DNA of 64,000 nucleotides from Pedobacter riviphilus (GCF_014692875.1 NZ_CP061171.1:3906001-3970000), one strand, 5' to 3'. Numbered from the stretch's first letter, positions 26,164-35,786 are shown. Translations and numbers: made by a program. Notes: generated by a model from the sequence alone, not told the origin.

Positions 26164-26637
26164 ATGAAGATTACACTGATCGCTATTGGCAAAACAGAGG
26201 ATAAATATCTAATTGAAGGAATTGATAAATATATCAACCGCCTCAAACATTATATTAATTTTAGTTTTTTAGCTATACCTGATGTAAAAAACGTTAAAAA
26301 CCTAAGCGAGGCTCAGCAAAAGGCAAAGGAGGCAGAATTACTACATAAACAAATTAACAATGGCGACGTTGTTATTTTGTTGGATGAAAAAGGGAAAAAA
26401 TATTCATCTGTAGAATTTTCAAACTACTTAAATAAACAGATGGTGGGCAGTGTACAACATTTAATTTTTATTATTGGCGGCCCTTATGGATTTGATGAAA
26501 CGATTTATAAACGAGCAAACGGTTTAATTTCACTGTCTGACATGACCTTTTCGCACCAAATGATCAGATTGTTTTTTGTAGAACAGCTTTACCGTGGATT
26601 TAGCATTTTAAAGGGCGAACCTTATCATCACGCATAA
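26164..26637 (+). CDS. rlmH: 23S rRNA (pseudouridine(1915)-N(3))-methyltransferase
   Basis: 157 residues, the standard RlmH length. It methylates pseudouridine 1915 in helix 69 of 23S rRNA using SAM. The SPOUT-fold knot signatures are FIIGGPYGFD (about 98-107) and LSDMTFSHQMIRLFFVEQLYR, ending in KGEPYHH. The start MKITLIAIGKTEDKYL is the usual N-terminus. A TAAGTTTG (26125-26132) close to the Bacteroidota -7 consensus lies upstream, with a TTTG 25 bp before it, which is slightly long for a promoter. Confidence 0.96.
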   Translation: MKITLIAIGKTEDKYLIEGIDKYINRLKHYINFSFLAIPDVKNVKNLSEAQQKAKEAELLHKQINNGDVVILLDEKGKKYSSVEFSNYLNKQMVGSVQHLIFIIGGPYGFDETIYKRANGLISLSDMTFSHQMIRLFFVEQLYRGFSILKGEPYHHA

Positions 26638-26683
26638 GTTATATATTTCGAGATTAAAATCTTCAAAGCAAACTTTATCATTC

Positions 26684-28033
26684 ATGAATAGAATTTTATT
26701 AACATTCTCCATCTTATTCATCACCAACTTTAATACTTTCGCACAAAAAGCAAAGGAGTATTACGAAAAAGGGTTAAATGCCTTTGAAAAGAAATTAGAC
26801 AACCAAGCTTTACTTTACCTTGATTCATCTATAAATCTTAAAAATGATGAATATATGAGTTATCAACTTAGAGGCTTTGTAAAATCTTCACAAGGTAAAT
26901 TCGTTGATGCTATTGCAGATTTTGATAAAGCAATAGGGCTTAATCCCAATGATGCTGATAATTTTGCTTACAGAGCTTCTGCAAAAGGTTCGAATACAGA
27001 TACTAATGGTGCAGTACAAGATTTAAGCCAGGCCATTAAAATTTCACCAAGGAAATGTCAATATTATCGAGATAGAGCAAAGTTGTACGCAAAATTAAAA
27101 GATACCCTTTCGGCGAAGTTGGATTTCGATAAAGCCATAACACTCGATCCGGAAGATGCTTATAATTTTATAGAAAGAGCGATGATTAAAGAAGCAGCCA
27201 ATGATCTTCGTGGTGCTTTGCAAGATTTAAACGAGGGCATTCTCATTGATCCCAATCAATCTCCATTTTATAGGCACAGAGCAGAATTGCACCTCAAACT
27301 TCGCGATACAACTTCAGCGTTATCAGATTATGATAATGATATTAGGCTGATCAAAAAAGATGATCCAATGTTTTATTGGGATCATTATGATAGAGCTACC
27401 GCACGGTTTAATAAAGCTTATTACCAAGGCTGTATTGAAGATTGTAGTATTGTAATTTCAGGTTTAACAACCGATAGTGATACCTCTTTAATAAAATTTG
27501 TTTACAAATGCAGGGCACTTGCCAATCTTAAAAGCACTAATTATTTTGCTGCCATCGCAGATTGTGATGAATTTTATAAACACGACCCAAAAGATATCAG
27601 CATATACCTCGCCAAAGCGGAGGCTTACTATATGCTTAGCGAATTTAGCAATTGTATTACAACAATAAATAAAGCTATTGCTATCCACCCTACAGCAGAA
27701 GCTTATTTTTATAAATCGATGGCTAATGTTAAACTGAATAACCTAAAGGAAGTTGAAAACGATCTAACCAAAGCAATTAATTTAAATCCCAGCTATTTTT
27801 TAGCGTACAGGAATCGGGCACTGCTTAGAGGGGTACAGGCAAATTATAAAGGTGCCGTTTCTGATGCCAATGTTTTTTTAAAAAACGATCCAACAGACGT
27901 TAAGGTATTAACGACTAAGGGAATGGCACTATATTTTCTTAATAATAAAAAAGAAGGTTGCGCAATTGTAAAAAGAGCAATAAGCTTAGGTGATCAGACG
28001 GCAAAACAATTTGCAAAGGAAAAATGCAAATAA
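26684..28033 (+). CDS. Secreted tetratricopeptide repeat protein
   Basis: 449 residues. A signal peptide (MNRILLTFSILFITN..., cleavage near TFAQ, residue ~20) is followed by about eleven TPR units with the A-x-x-D/x-x-A-I-x-L-x-P pattern, for example DAIADFDKAIGLNPND, GAVQDLSQAIKISPRK and GALQDLNEGILIDPNQ. It is probably periplasmic or surface-attached and mediates protein contacts. It follows rlmH by 46 bp on the same strand. There is no catalytic domain. Confidence 0.88.
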   Translation: MNRILLTFSILFITNFNTFAQKAKEYYEKGLNAFEKKLDNQALLYLDSSINLKNDEYMSYQLRGFVKSSQGKFVDAIADFDKAIGLNPNDADNFAYRASAKGSNTDTNGAVQDLSQAIKISPRKCQYYRDRAKLYAKLKDTLSAKLDFDKAITLDPEDAYNFIERAMIKEAANDLRGALQDLNEGILIDPNQSPFYRHRAELHLKLRDTTSALSDYDNDIRLIKKDDPMFYWDHYDRATARFNKAYYQGCIEDCSIVISGLTTDSDTSLIKFVYKCRALANLKSTNYFAAIADCDEFYKHDPKDISIYLAKAEAYYMLSEFSNCITTINKAIAIHPTAEAYFYKSMANVKLNNLKEVENDLTKAINLNPSYFLAYRNRALLRGVQANYKGAVSDANVFLKNDPTDVKVLTTKGMALYFLNNKKEGCAIVKRAISLGDQTAKQFAKEKCK

Positions 28034-28084
28034 AGAAAGCTTATGGAATAATTATGTTATAATCATCATTAAATAAAAGAAATT

Positions 28085-28213
28085 ATGCTATTAGATAAAT
28101 ATAAACGGGAATACAGGTATAAAAGCGATCAGAACCGCAATAACAAATACTTATGGATCAGCATTATTGCTTCATTGGTGATTGTAGCACTGCTTTGGTA
28201 TTTTTTCGATTAA
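28085..28213 (+). CDS. Small single-pass membrane protein (42 aa)
   Basis: The ATG at 28085 opens a 42-codon frame. It encodes a charged N-terminus (MLLDKYKREYRYKSDQNRNN) followed by one membrane helix (YLWISIIASLVIVALLWYFF). It sits 51 bp after the TPR gene and ends right before an intrinsic terminator, which supports it as the last gene of that unit. No family is recognised. The orientation should be N-in by the positive-inside rule. Confidence 0.6.
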   Translation: MLLDKYKREYRYKSDQNRNNKYLWISIIASLVIVALLWYFFD

Positions 28214-28220
28214 TTTCATA

Positions 28221-28255
28221 AAAAAACACCAGACAAATTTGGCCTGGTGTTTCTC
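28221..28255. terminator. Intrinsic terminator between converging genes
   Basis: The arms AAACACCAG and CTGGTGTTT are perfect (9 bp) with an 11-nt loop. An A-run on the left and a short T-run on the right suit both the plus-strand gene and the minus-strand DUF5606 gene. Confidence 0.85.
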
Positions 28256-28275
28256 TATATTGAAGTAAATAAAGC

Positions 28276-28818
28276 TTAAACGCCTTTTTTACTAGTCATA
28301 CTTGCTTTTTTAGCAGGAGCTGAAGTTTTTGTAGTTGCTTTTGCACTTGCTGATGCTTTTGCTCCACTGGCTTTAGGTTTCTTATCTGAAGCTGATTTTT
28401 CTTCTGATAACTTAACTTCTGCTGGTGTACCCGGAGTTTCTGGAGTTTCTTCAGTAAACAAAGGCAAATCTTTTAACAAATTATACCAGGTAATGATTTT
28501 CTTCATATCAGAAGCATAAACTTTCTCCTGATCGTGACCTGGAGCTACCTCAAGGAAATAAGCACGCAAATCGCCTTTCAAATCTGGAGTAGATCCTTTT
28601 GCAGAAATTTTGGCAAAAATATCTGCCAATTTAATTTCCTCATCTTCACCATACACAGTAATATCTTCTAACGAAGCTAATTTTGTATTGGTAATGTTAG
28701 CAACAATTTTAGTTTTTTGAGCATCCAAGCTCTCTAAAATGTAACCCACTTTATTTTGTCCAACCAGTTTAAACAAACCCGGTCTGCCAGATACGGCAAC
28801 AATTCCTCTTAAATTCAT
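28276..28818 (-). CDS. DUF5606 domain protein
   Basis: 180 residues. The N-terminal ~125 residues (MNLRGIVAVSGRPGLFKLV ... EVYGEDEEIKLADIF-like ... SDMKKIITWYNLL) match DUF5606, a conserved Bacteroidota protein with an SH3-like barrel followed by helices. The C-terminal ~50 residues are a low-complexity Lys/Ala/Ser/Thr tail (KKPKASGAKASASAKATTK) reminiscent of nucleic-acid-binding tails. The function is unknown. It lies next to a cyclophilin gene on the same strand, with a 146-bp gap. Confidence 0.85.
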   Translation of the reverse strand: MNLRGIVAVSGRPGLFKLVGQNKVGYILESLDAQKTKIVANITNTKLASLEDITVYGEDEEIKLADIFAKISAKGSTPDLKGDLRAYFLEVAPGHDQEKVYASDMKKIITWYNLLKDLPLFTEETPETPGTPAEVKLSEEKSASDKKPKASGAKASASAKATTKTSAPAKKASMTSKKGV

Positions 28819-28964
28819 ATGATGTGTGTTTAGCGGTTAGCGGTTGGGGTTTAGCGCAACAAATCGCCTACCACCAAACGCATAACGTATTTCTAATGTT
28901 TTAAAATCTAAATATGAGCAATTAGCGCTTTTAAACGCTTATCGCCAAACGCATTGCGTATTAA

Positions 28965-29426
28965 TTAATCTTCTAAAACTTCAATGTTTAAAATTTTATC
29001 ACCTTGGCGAATATCATCTACAAGGTCTACATTCTCAACTACTTTACCAAAGCAGGTATGGTTACGGTCTAAGTGTGCTGTATTTGTTCTGCTATGACAG
29101 ATAAAAAACTGTGAACCACCAGTATTGCGGCCAGCATGAGCCATAGATAAAACACCACGATCGTGATATTGATTTTCTCCGTCTAATTCGCAATCAATTT
29201 TATAACCTGGGCCACCAGTACCTGCCAAATGTGCTTTAGCCGGATCTTTTGAATTTGGACATCCGCCCTGAACCATAAAGTTAGGAATTACGCGGTGAAA
29301 AGTTACACCATCATAAAAGCCTTCTTTAGCTAATTTTTTAAAGTTTGCAACGGCTTTTGGCGCATCATTTTCGTAGAATTCTACGGTCATATCGCCTTTT
29401 TCTGTTTTTATTATTGCTTTACTCAT
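28965..29426 (-). CDS. Peptidyl-prolyl cis-trans isomerase, cyclophilin type
   Basis: 153 residues forming a single cyclophilin domain. It catalyses cis-trans isomerisation of X-Pro bonds. Signatures include VTFHRVIPNFMVQGGCP with the catalytic Arg, GVLSMAHAGRNTGGSQFFI and LDRNHTCFGKV. There is no signal peptide, so it is a cytoplasmic PpiB-like form. The ATG at 29426 gives the usual short N-terminus MSKAIIKTEKGDM. Confidence 0.95.
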   Translation of the reverse strand: MSKAIIKTEKGDMTVEFYENDAPKAVANFKKLAKEGFYDGVTFHRVIPNFMVQGGCPNSKDPAKAHLAGTGGPGYKIDCELDGENQYHDRGVLSMAHAGRNTGGSQFFICHSRTNTAHLDRNHTCFGKVVENVDLVDDIRQGDKILNIEVLED

Positions 29427-29581
29427 ATCAATATCGGTACTAATTTTAAATTTCGTTCGCCTAAAAAACTTTCATATTTTTTTAGTAGAGGGCAAAAATA
29501 ACAAAATTGTATAACTTATAACATCATTAAATTTTTCTATACAGTTTAAATGCGGTATTTTAGTGTTTTAAGTATACCAAT

Positions 29582-30841
29582 TTGATAAAGAAATCTTATA
29601 TTCTATTTATTTGCCTGCTTTGCTCCCTGGGCCTTAGGGCTTCTTCTTTGTTAATTTACATGGATGAAGATCAAAAAAACCACCTTAAGGCCTATGGTAT
29701 AGCCTATTGGACGATCAGCAAACAGCTGGAGGTTGATTGGCTCTTAAATTATCGTGGCGGAAGCTTTTTAATTAAATACAATAAAACCGTTGAGGATGAG
29801 CTTAAAATCCGTGGAGTCTCTTACGAAGTAATGGCTGATGGAAAAGTGGTGAGTTTATTAAACGAAATCAGTGATCCTGCTGTGAATATGGAAATGGTTA
29901 AACTGGAGAAAACGCCAAAAATTGCAGTTTACTCTCCAAAAAGCAAATTACCATGGGATGATGCGGTTACACTCGTTTTAACCTACGCCGAAATTCCATA
30001 CGATGTAATTTATGATGACGATATCCTTCAGGATAAATTGAGCAAATACGATTGGCTTCACCTGCACCACGAAGATTTTACCGGGCAATATGGCCGTTTC
30101 TGGGCCAATTTCAGGTATGCAACCTGGTACCAGGAAGATGTTAAAAACCAGGAAAATTTGGCCAAACGTATGGGCTATAAAAAGGTTTCGGAAATGAAAT
30201 TAGCCGTTGCTAAACACATTAAAGAATACTGTGCTGGTGGAGGTTTTTTGTTTGCCATGTGCTCTGGTACCGATAGTTTCGACATTGCCCTTGCCGCCGA
30301 AGGTGTTGATATTTGCGCGCAAATGTTTGATGGCGATCCGGCGGATCCAAATGCACAAAGTAAACTGGATTTTAATAAAACGCTAGCCTTCCAGAATTTC
30401 AAGTTAGACAATAACCCGATGAACTATGAATTTTCGGATATAGATGCTACCCAAACCCGTACACTTAACCAAACCAACGATTATTTTACTTTATTCGATT
30501 TTTCGGCCAAATGGGACCTCGTTCCAACCATGCTTACCCAAGACCACGACAAGGTTATTAAAGGTTTTATGGGGCAAACCACAGCATTCAGAAAGAGCTT
30601 AGTGAAAACGAGTGTAACCGTTTTAGGTGAAAATAAAGGCGCGGCAGAGGTAAGATATTTACATGGCGAAATTGGCAAAGGTCAGTTTACTTTTTACGGC
30701 GGTCACGATCCAGAAGATTATCAGCATGCTGTTGGCGATCCGCCAACAGATTTAAGCTTGCATCCAAATTCACCGGGATATCGCCTGATCCTCAATAATG
30801 TGCTTTTTCCCGCAGCAAAAAAGAAACCTCAAAAAACGTAA
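29582..30841 (+). CDS. Conserved secreted Bacteroidota protein (often labelled asparagine synthetase B)
   Basis: 419 residues from a TTG start; no ATG or GTG lies in frame before the signal peptide IKKSYILFICLLCSLGL. Close relatives in Bacteroidota are commonly called asparagine synthetase B. The class II amidotransferase Cys and the ATP-pyrophosphatase SGGxDS loop are both absent. The segment MCSGTDSFD only resembles the loop and may explain the name. Other visible features are SPKSKLPWDDAVTLVL, YDWLHLHHEDFTGQYGRFW and YGGHDPEDYQHAVGDPPTD. The export signal also argues against a cytoplasmic amide synthetase. The true function is unknown. Confidence 0.75.
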   Translation: MIKKSYILFICLLCSLGLRASSLLIYMDEDQKNHLKAYGIAYWTISKQLEVDWLLNYRGGSFLIKYNKTVEDELKIRGVSYEVMADGKVVSLLNEISDPAVNMEMVKLEKTPKIAVYSPKSKLPWDDAVTLVLTYAEIPYDVIYDDDILQDKLSKYDWLHLHHEDFTGQYGRFWANFRYATWYQEDVKNQENLAKRMGYKKVSEMKLAVAKHIKEYCAGGGFLFAMCSGTDSFDIALAAEGVDICAQMFDGDPADPNAQSKLDFNKTLAFQNFKLDNNPMNYEFSDIDATQTRTLNQTNDYFTLFDFSAKWDLVPTMLTQDHDKVIKGFMGQTTAFRKSLVKTSVTVLGENKGAAEVRYLHGEIGKGQFTFYGGHDPEDYQHAVGDPPTDLSLHPNSPGYRLILNNVLFPAAKKKPQKT

Positions 30842-31124
30842 TTTATCAAAATTTAACTTTTGGCATTATTCCTTTTGAGTTTAAAAAATTGTTAATTCTC
30901 CGCTATATTCCTGTTATGTATACAGTAAATGGCTCCTCATACCATTTCTGATCTGGATTATAGCTACCCTTAAATCCTCCAAAAATTACACTGATAGCCA
31001 ATGTATTAGCTACCAAACTGTAACACTCTTGATACTTTGGCACAGCTTTTGGATTAGCACAGGTAATTAACAAACAGGGTAAAACCTGAAAATTTAAACA
31101 AGATTTTTATAAAAGAAAAATATC

Positions 31125-31865
31125 ATGAAAAAGTTACTATTAAGCGCATCAGTTATTTTATTGGCAACAGGTGCATTTGCACAAACAAAAATGACTAGTG
31201 AAACTGCTCGTTTTGGAATTAAAGCCGGTGTTAACTTATCAAAGTTTCACGCTGGTGGCGATGATGCCGCAGCCAATAATTTTAATGATAATGCAAAAAA
31301 CAATGTGGGTTTTAATGTTACCGCATTTGGTGATTTTGGTGTAGGAAATAATTTCTTTATCCAACCAGGTGTATCACTACAGAACAAAGGTAATAAATTC
31401 GAATCGGTAAGCACGACCACCGCTATAGGCAATACAGTTACAACCACATCTTCCATCAAAACCAATTTAATGGCTATTGAGGTTCCAATTAACGCGGTAT
31501 TTAGAATCCCTACTGGTGATGCCGGTGCGGTTCAGATCAGTGCTGGTCCATATATAGGATTTAACATTTCAGGTAAAGATAAAGGAGAAAATGTGGTTAC
31601 AACTGTTAACAATTCGAATAACAACAGTTCTACCGTTACAACTTCTAATGATAGAGACCTATCGTTTGGTAGTGCCAGTGATAAAAACTATAACAGCACA
31701 GAATTTGGCGCAAACTTTGGTTTAGCCTACCGTACAAATTCTGGATTTTTAGTAGGTGCTAACTATGGTTTAGGTTTAACCGATTTAACACCAAAAGACA
31801 GACAAGCCAATTCGAATAAATTAACTAACCGTGTGTTAGGTTTCTCAGTTGGTTATTCATTCTAA
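31125..31865 (+). CDS. Outer-membrane beta-barrel protein (PorT-like)
   Basis: 246 residues. A signal peptide (MKKLLLSASVILLATGAFA) is followed by an eight-strand barrel pattern: RFGIKAGVNLSKF, FFIQPGVSLQNKGNKF, LMAIEVPINAVFR, ISAGPYIGFNISG, NFGLAYRTNSGFLVGANYG and a C-terminal aromatic strand VLGFSVGYSF. It belongs to the outer membrane beta-barrel/PorT superfamily common in Bacteroidota. The 283-bp upstream gap has no gene. A strong terminator follows. Confidence 0.88.
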   Translation: MKKLLLSASVILLATGAFAQTKMTSETARFGIKAGVNLSKFHAGGDDAAANNFNDNAKNNVGFNVTAFGDFGVGNNFFIQPGVSLQNKGNKFESVSTTTAIGNTVTTTSSIKTNLMAIEVPINAVFRIPTGDAGAVQISAGPYIGFNISGKDKGENVVTTVNNSNNNSSTVTTSNDRDLSFGSASDKNYNSTEFGANFGLAYRTNSGFLVGANYGLGLTDLTPKDRQANSNKLTNRVLGFSVGYSF

Positions 31866-31881
31866 GAAAAGCCTTAAAAGC

Positions 31882-31920
31882 AAAAAACCTTCCCGGTGCA
31901 AAATCGGGAAGGTTTTTTTA
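31882..31920. terminator. Strong bidirectional terminator
   Basis: The arms AAAAAACCTTCCCG and CGGGAAGGTTTTTT are perfect (14 bp) with a 9-nt loop. It serves the porin-like gene on plus and the Porin_10 gene on minus. Confidence 0.93.
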
Positions 31921-31929
31921 TGCTTTGTT

Positions 31930-33936
31930 TTAGTCGTAAAAGTTCCAGCTTACCCCAAATTTTAGTAAGGCATCTTGCATAGGGTACCTGTTTACAGTGT
32001 AATAACCTGGTTGAAACAACCCTTGATTTACAAAATCATATTTAACAAAAATATTAGCCCGCTTTAAATTTGCTTTAAAAAAAACATCAATTACTGGTCT
32101 CGAAACCAGGTTTGTTGGATTGCGTTCATCAATATAAAACTGAGCTGTTGCCGGCGAATATAAGTAGTTTGCATATTCAGAATTATACCTCACATCAAAT
32201 CCCACATTAGCCTTTAATACTTTGAAAAAAGTATTATCAAAATAAATACTGTTATAAGTATAAAGTTCTGGCGTTCTTAATACTGTATTTTTATCTGTTT
32301 TTTGATAAGCGATATAATTTTCCATCACAAACTTACCAAACCTGGTTTTCTTTGATACATCTAGCCTAATTAAGCTAATATCTGCAGTGGCCTGCTCTGG
32401 TAAAATGGCGGTTGTACCATTGGTATGGTCTGCAGCAAAATAAACGTAGTTACTGGTTAAGAAATACTTAGCACCTGCATTAAAACCATACTTATCGTTG
32501 ATATAATTAAATGATAAATTGGCAATTTTAGTATTTTTAAAATCGCTGTTTGTCCATTGGTAATGATTACCATGATAGTAGTTAAAAATAGCCGCCGGGG
32601 TTTGGTTTTGTACATAGGCTCCCAATTCAATCCTTCCTATGGTTTTACTTAAAAGAATTTTACTTTTTGCCTCGTATAAATAATCTCCTGCGTTTTCACC
32701 TTGCAAAATTTGTTGAAGGTCTAAATTGAAATCAATATTGTTGGAGAAACGATAGCCTGCTGCGCCTAAAATGGTAATGTTTTGATAAGCAAACCTACTG
32801 TGTTCGTAATTGGTTGCATCTTGCTTTATACCAAAATATTCATGTTTGTAATAATCGTGCCTTATGCCCGCATCAACCTTTAATTCATTTTTTATAACCG
32901 AACTATTTTTTGGCCGTAAAAAGAAACTATAAATAAATTCATTTTTAATGTGTTTTACATGGGTCGAATCATTCGTAAATACTGTACTTGCAATTCCCGG
33001 AGGCAATACATTATTAACATCCGCTCCATTTTTGTAAAAATCGAAACTGTCGTTATTATACTCAAATGTATACGAAACCTTATTGGTTGGTAAAACTGAA
33101 TTGTTAACATTTGCAGAGGTATCTATCCTGCCTACATAATAGGTTTGCTTTAAGAAAATGGTATTTTTACGGTACATATTTCTTGAGTCTGCTAAATTTA
33201 CAGGCTCTGCCTCTCTTGCAATTTTAGTATAACCAGGATCGAATAAACCTGTAGCTACTGTAGAACCATTCTCGTAGGCGCGCATGGTGTTAAAAATTGC
33301 CGATGCCCACATATTATAACGTTTGCTCGGCGATTGATACCATGAAAACACGGCAACATTTAAATTATCGCCACGTTGCCTGGTATAAAAACCTCTAGAA
33401 TCGCCACGGTTAAAATTAACTCCAACATTCCAGTTTTTTTTAATATTCTGCGTATGGATAGCCCTAAAAAGCTGTTCTTTTTGACCTGCACTAACAAAAT
33501 ATAAGCTGGTAAAGGGGGTTCTGGCCTGATAGTAAATAATATCTTCAGGTGTTAAAGCATAATAATCGAGTGAATGAAATCCTACATCAAAGCCAATCCT
33601 TTTACTAGGTTCATACAATAAAGGCCTGGCAGCCAAACCCATATTACCGTTGCTAATGGTTGGGTGCAGGGGTTGTAAAAGCGGACTATAATTCTGGATA
33701 TTGGTGGTTGAAGTATCTAAAGGCAGCAGTACAATACTATCCTTAGTTAGCGACAATTTGGTAAACCGTATATATTTGGCTGTAAAAACTACGGAATCTT
33801 TACCCCCATCTAGCTTTTTCCTAACCGAATCAAGTTCTTTATTGGTACCAACACTTGTTTTTAAATCTTGAGCAAAGACATTATTAATGCCTAACAGTAG
33901 CAAGAAAAAAAAACAGATTTTAACGGCTTTATGCAT
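31930..33936 (-). CDS. Putative porin (Porin_10 family)
   Basis: 668 residues. A signal peptide (MHKAVKICFFFLLLLGINN, cleavage after VFAQ) is followed by a beta-rich outer-membrane barrel. Features typical of the Bacteroidota Porin_10 family are GFDVGFHSLDYYALTPEDI, QLFRAIHTQNIKKNWNVGV, RGDSRGFYTRQRGDNLN and a terminal aromatic strand ALLKFGVSWNFYD. The substrate is not known. The stop codon of the upstream nucleoside phosphorylase lies 1 bp before this gene's start, so lpxK, the phosphorylase and this porin are probably one operon. Confidence 0.88.
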   Translation of the reverse strand: MHKAVKICFFFLLLLGINNVFAQDLKTSVGTNKELDSVRKKLDGGKDSVVFTAKYIRFTKLSLTKDSIVLLPLDTSTTNIQNYSPLLQPLHPTISNGNMGLAARPLLYEPSKRIGFDVGFHSLDYYALTPEDIIYYQARTPFTSLYFVSAGQKEQLFRAIHTQNIKKNWNVGVNFNRGDSRGFYTRQRGDNLNVAVFSWYQSPSKRYNMWASAIFNTMRAYENGSTVATGLFDPGYTKIAREAEPVNLADSRNMYRKNTIFLKQTYYVGRIDTSANVNNSVLPTNKVSYTFEYNNDSFDFYKNGADVNNVLPPGIASTVFTNDSTHVKHIKNEFIYSFFLRPKNSSVIKNELKVDAGIRHDYYKHEYFGIKQDATNYEHSRFAYQNITILGAAGYRFSNNIDFNLDLQQILQGENAGDYLYEAKSKILLSKTIGRIELGAYVQNQTPAAIFNYYHGNHYQWTNSDFKNTKIANLSFNYINDKYGFNAGAKYFLTSNYVYFAADHTNGTTAILPEQATADISLIRLDVSKKTRFGKFVMENYIAYQKTDKNTVLRTPELYTYNSIYFDNTFFKVLKANVGFDVRYNSEYANYLYSPATAQFYIDERNPTNLVSRPVIDVFFKANLKRANIFVKYDFVNQGLFQPGYYTVNRYPMQDALLKFGVSWNFYD

Positions 33937-33937
33937 C

Positions 33938-34753
33938 TTATAGTTCAGAAATTAAACGGGTTAAAATCTCTGTCATTTTAGGTTCGGCTTTAGCTGCTGC
34001 CGCTAAAATTTCATCTAAATTAAAAGGCTGCAGGTCTTCTGGAAAACCTTCGTCTGTTAATACGGAGATGGCAAAAACAGGTAAACCAGCGTGGTTGGCC
34101 ACAATAACCTCGGGTACAGTACTCATGCCAACTGCATCAGCACCAATTAAACGTAGGTATTTGTATTCCGCTTTAGTTTCTAAGTTCGGGCCAGAAACCG
34201 CAACATACACCCCTTTATGGCATTTAATATCAACATCTTTAGCTATTTCTAACGCTTTGGCTATAATATCGCGTTTATAGGGCTGGCTCATATCTGGAAA
34301 ACGTGGCCCTAATTCGCTCTCAATTAAACCCCGCAACGGGTTATCTGGCTGCAGATTAATATGATCGTCGATAATCATTAAATCACCCTTTTTAAACTCA
34401 GGGTTTAACGAGCCCGCAGCATTAGATACAATTAAGTTTTCAATACCCAAGCCTTTCATTACCCTAACCGGAAAGGTAATCTGCTGCATGCTGTAACCTT
34501 CGTAATAATGTAAGCGCCCTTGCATGGCAATAATTCTCTTCCCGTTTAATGTTCCAAAAATCAGTTTCCCACTATGGAACTCTAAAGTAGAAATTGGAAA
34601 ATTTGGAATATTAGAATACATCAATTGATGCTCAACTTCGATTTCTTTTACCAATCCACCCAAGCCAGTACCTAAAATAATGCCTATTTCTGGCTTAAAG
34701 TTCTCTGTTTTACGTTTTATATATTCAACGGTTTCTTCTATTGCTCTTAACAT
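33938..34753 (-). CDS. Purine-nucleoside phosphorylase
   Basis: 271 residues, trimeric PNP type. It phosphorolyses inosine/guanosine to the base and ribose-1-phosphate. Motifs are IILGTGLGGLVKEIE (phosphate loop), GRLHYYEGYSMQQITFPVR, VSNAAGSLNPEFKKGDLM (Asn and Glu of the purine site), YVAVSGPNLETKAEYK and GADAVGMSTVPEVIVANH. The start overlaps the 3' end of lpxK by 29 bp, which suggests translational coupling. Confidence 0.95.
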   Translation of the reverse strand: MLRAIEETVEYIKRKTENFKPEIGIILGTGLGGLVKEIEVEHQLMYSNIPNFPISTLEFHSGKLIFGTLNGKRIIAMQGRLHYYEGYSMQQITFPVRVMKGLGIENLIVSNAAGSLNPEFKKGDLMIIDDHINLQPDNPLRGLIESELGPRFPDMSQPYKRDIIAKALEIAKDVDIKCHKGVYVAVSGPNLETKAEYKYLRLIGADAVGMSTVPEVIVANHAGLPVFAISVLTDEGFPEDLQPFNLDEILAAAAKAEPKMTEILTRLISEL

Positions 34754-35786
34754 AATTTAAAATGAGTTCGTCAAAGGTAATCTTATCTTCTTCAAATAAT
34801 TCAACCTCAATGGGTAAATAATATACAGGTAAATCTACCAGTAAATCTTCAAATCCGGTAGCTCTTAAACGCTTGCTATCCTTTTCTGTTGTGATAATGA
34901 TTTTATCTTTTTTAATATTGGCTGTAAAAACCGCTTTAAACTTCTTAATATCATCATTTTTAAAAGCATAATGATCAGGAAATTCTTCGTGTTTAATGGT
35001 TTTGGCATATTTTTCAAGCTCTTCTATTAACGGAGCCGGATTTGCAATTCCGGTGAGCAGGAAAATTTCGAAACCTTTAATCGACTCGAGCGTACGGCTT
35101 TCGTTTTGGTATAGATGTATAAGATCGCCATACTTTAAATAAGAATGTAATACAGGTTGATTTGCATTTGGCTGTAGCTCATTTATCGAAGCCTGCTGGG
35201 CAACATGTAACAGGGGAACTGGCGATTTTGTGACCAACAATACATCTGCTCTTTTGCGCGAGGAGAAAACATCTCTTAAATTACCGGCAGGTAATAAAAA
35301 CTGTAAAGTACCCAATTTTCTAAACTCGAAAAGCAAAACATTAAACCCTGCATTTACTGCGCGGTGCTGAAAGGCATCATCAAGGATGATTAAATCATGA
35401 TTGTCTTTCAATTGCTTAATGCCATTTACGCGGTCTTCGCAAACGGCAACGGTAACAGCTGCAAATTTTTGATGATACTGTAATGGCTCATCCCCTATCG
35501 TTTCGGCCGTTGCAGTACCATCGGCAACAATAAAACCTTTCGTTTTTCGGCCATATCCCCTGCTTAGTATGGCTATTTTATAACCGGCTAGCAACTTCAC
35601 CAAATATTCTGTTGTTGGCGTTTTGCCCGATCCGCCAACGGCTAAATTGCCTACACAGATTACCGGTAAATCGAACTTTACAGATCGCATCAATCCCCAA
35701 TCATAAAGTTTTTTACGGAGTAGAATAGCCATTCCATAAATGATCGAAAAAGGAAGTAGTAAAAGGCGTAGATAGTTCAGTAGCAT
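34725..35786 (-). CDS. lpxK: Tetraacyldisaccharide 4'-kinase
   Basis: 353 residues. It phosphorylates the 4'-position of the lipid A disaccharide precursor at the inner membrane, the sixth step of lipid A synthesis. There is an N-terminal membrane-associated helix (MLLNYLRLLLLPFSIIYGM) and a P-loop GNLAVGGSGKTPTTE (46-60). SRGYGRKTKG and ILDDAFQHRAVNAGFNVLLF are typical of LpxK. It is the first gene of a unit continuing into purine-nucleoside phosphorylase and a porin. Confidence 0.95.
   Translation of the reverse strand: MLLNYLRLLLLPFSIIYGMAILLRKKLYDWGLMRSVKFDLPVICVGNLAVGGSGKTPTTEYLVKLLAGYKIAILSRGYGRKTKGFIVADGTATAETIGDEPLQYHQKFAAVTVAVCEDRVNGIKQLKDNHDLIILDDAFQHRAVNAGFNVLLFEFRKLGTLQFLLPAGNLRDVFSSRKRADVLLVTKSPVPLLHVAQQASINELQPNANQPVLHSYLKYGDLIHLYQNESRTLESIKGFEIFLLTGIANPAPLIEELEKYAKTIKHEEFPDHYAFKNDDIKKFKAVFTANIKKDKIIITTEKDSKRLRATGFEDLLVDLPVYYLPIEVELFEEDKITFDELILNYVKSNRRNR

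Noticed and set aside
29582..30841. Asparagine synthetase B function
   Set aside because: No catalytic motifs of either domain are present and the protein has an export signal.
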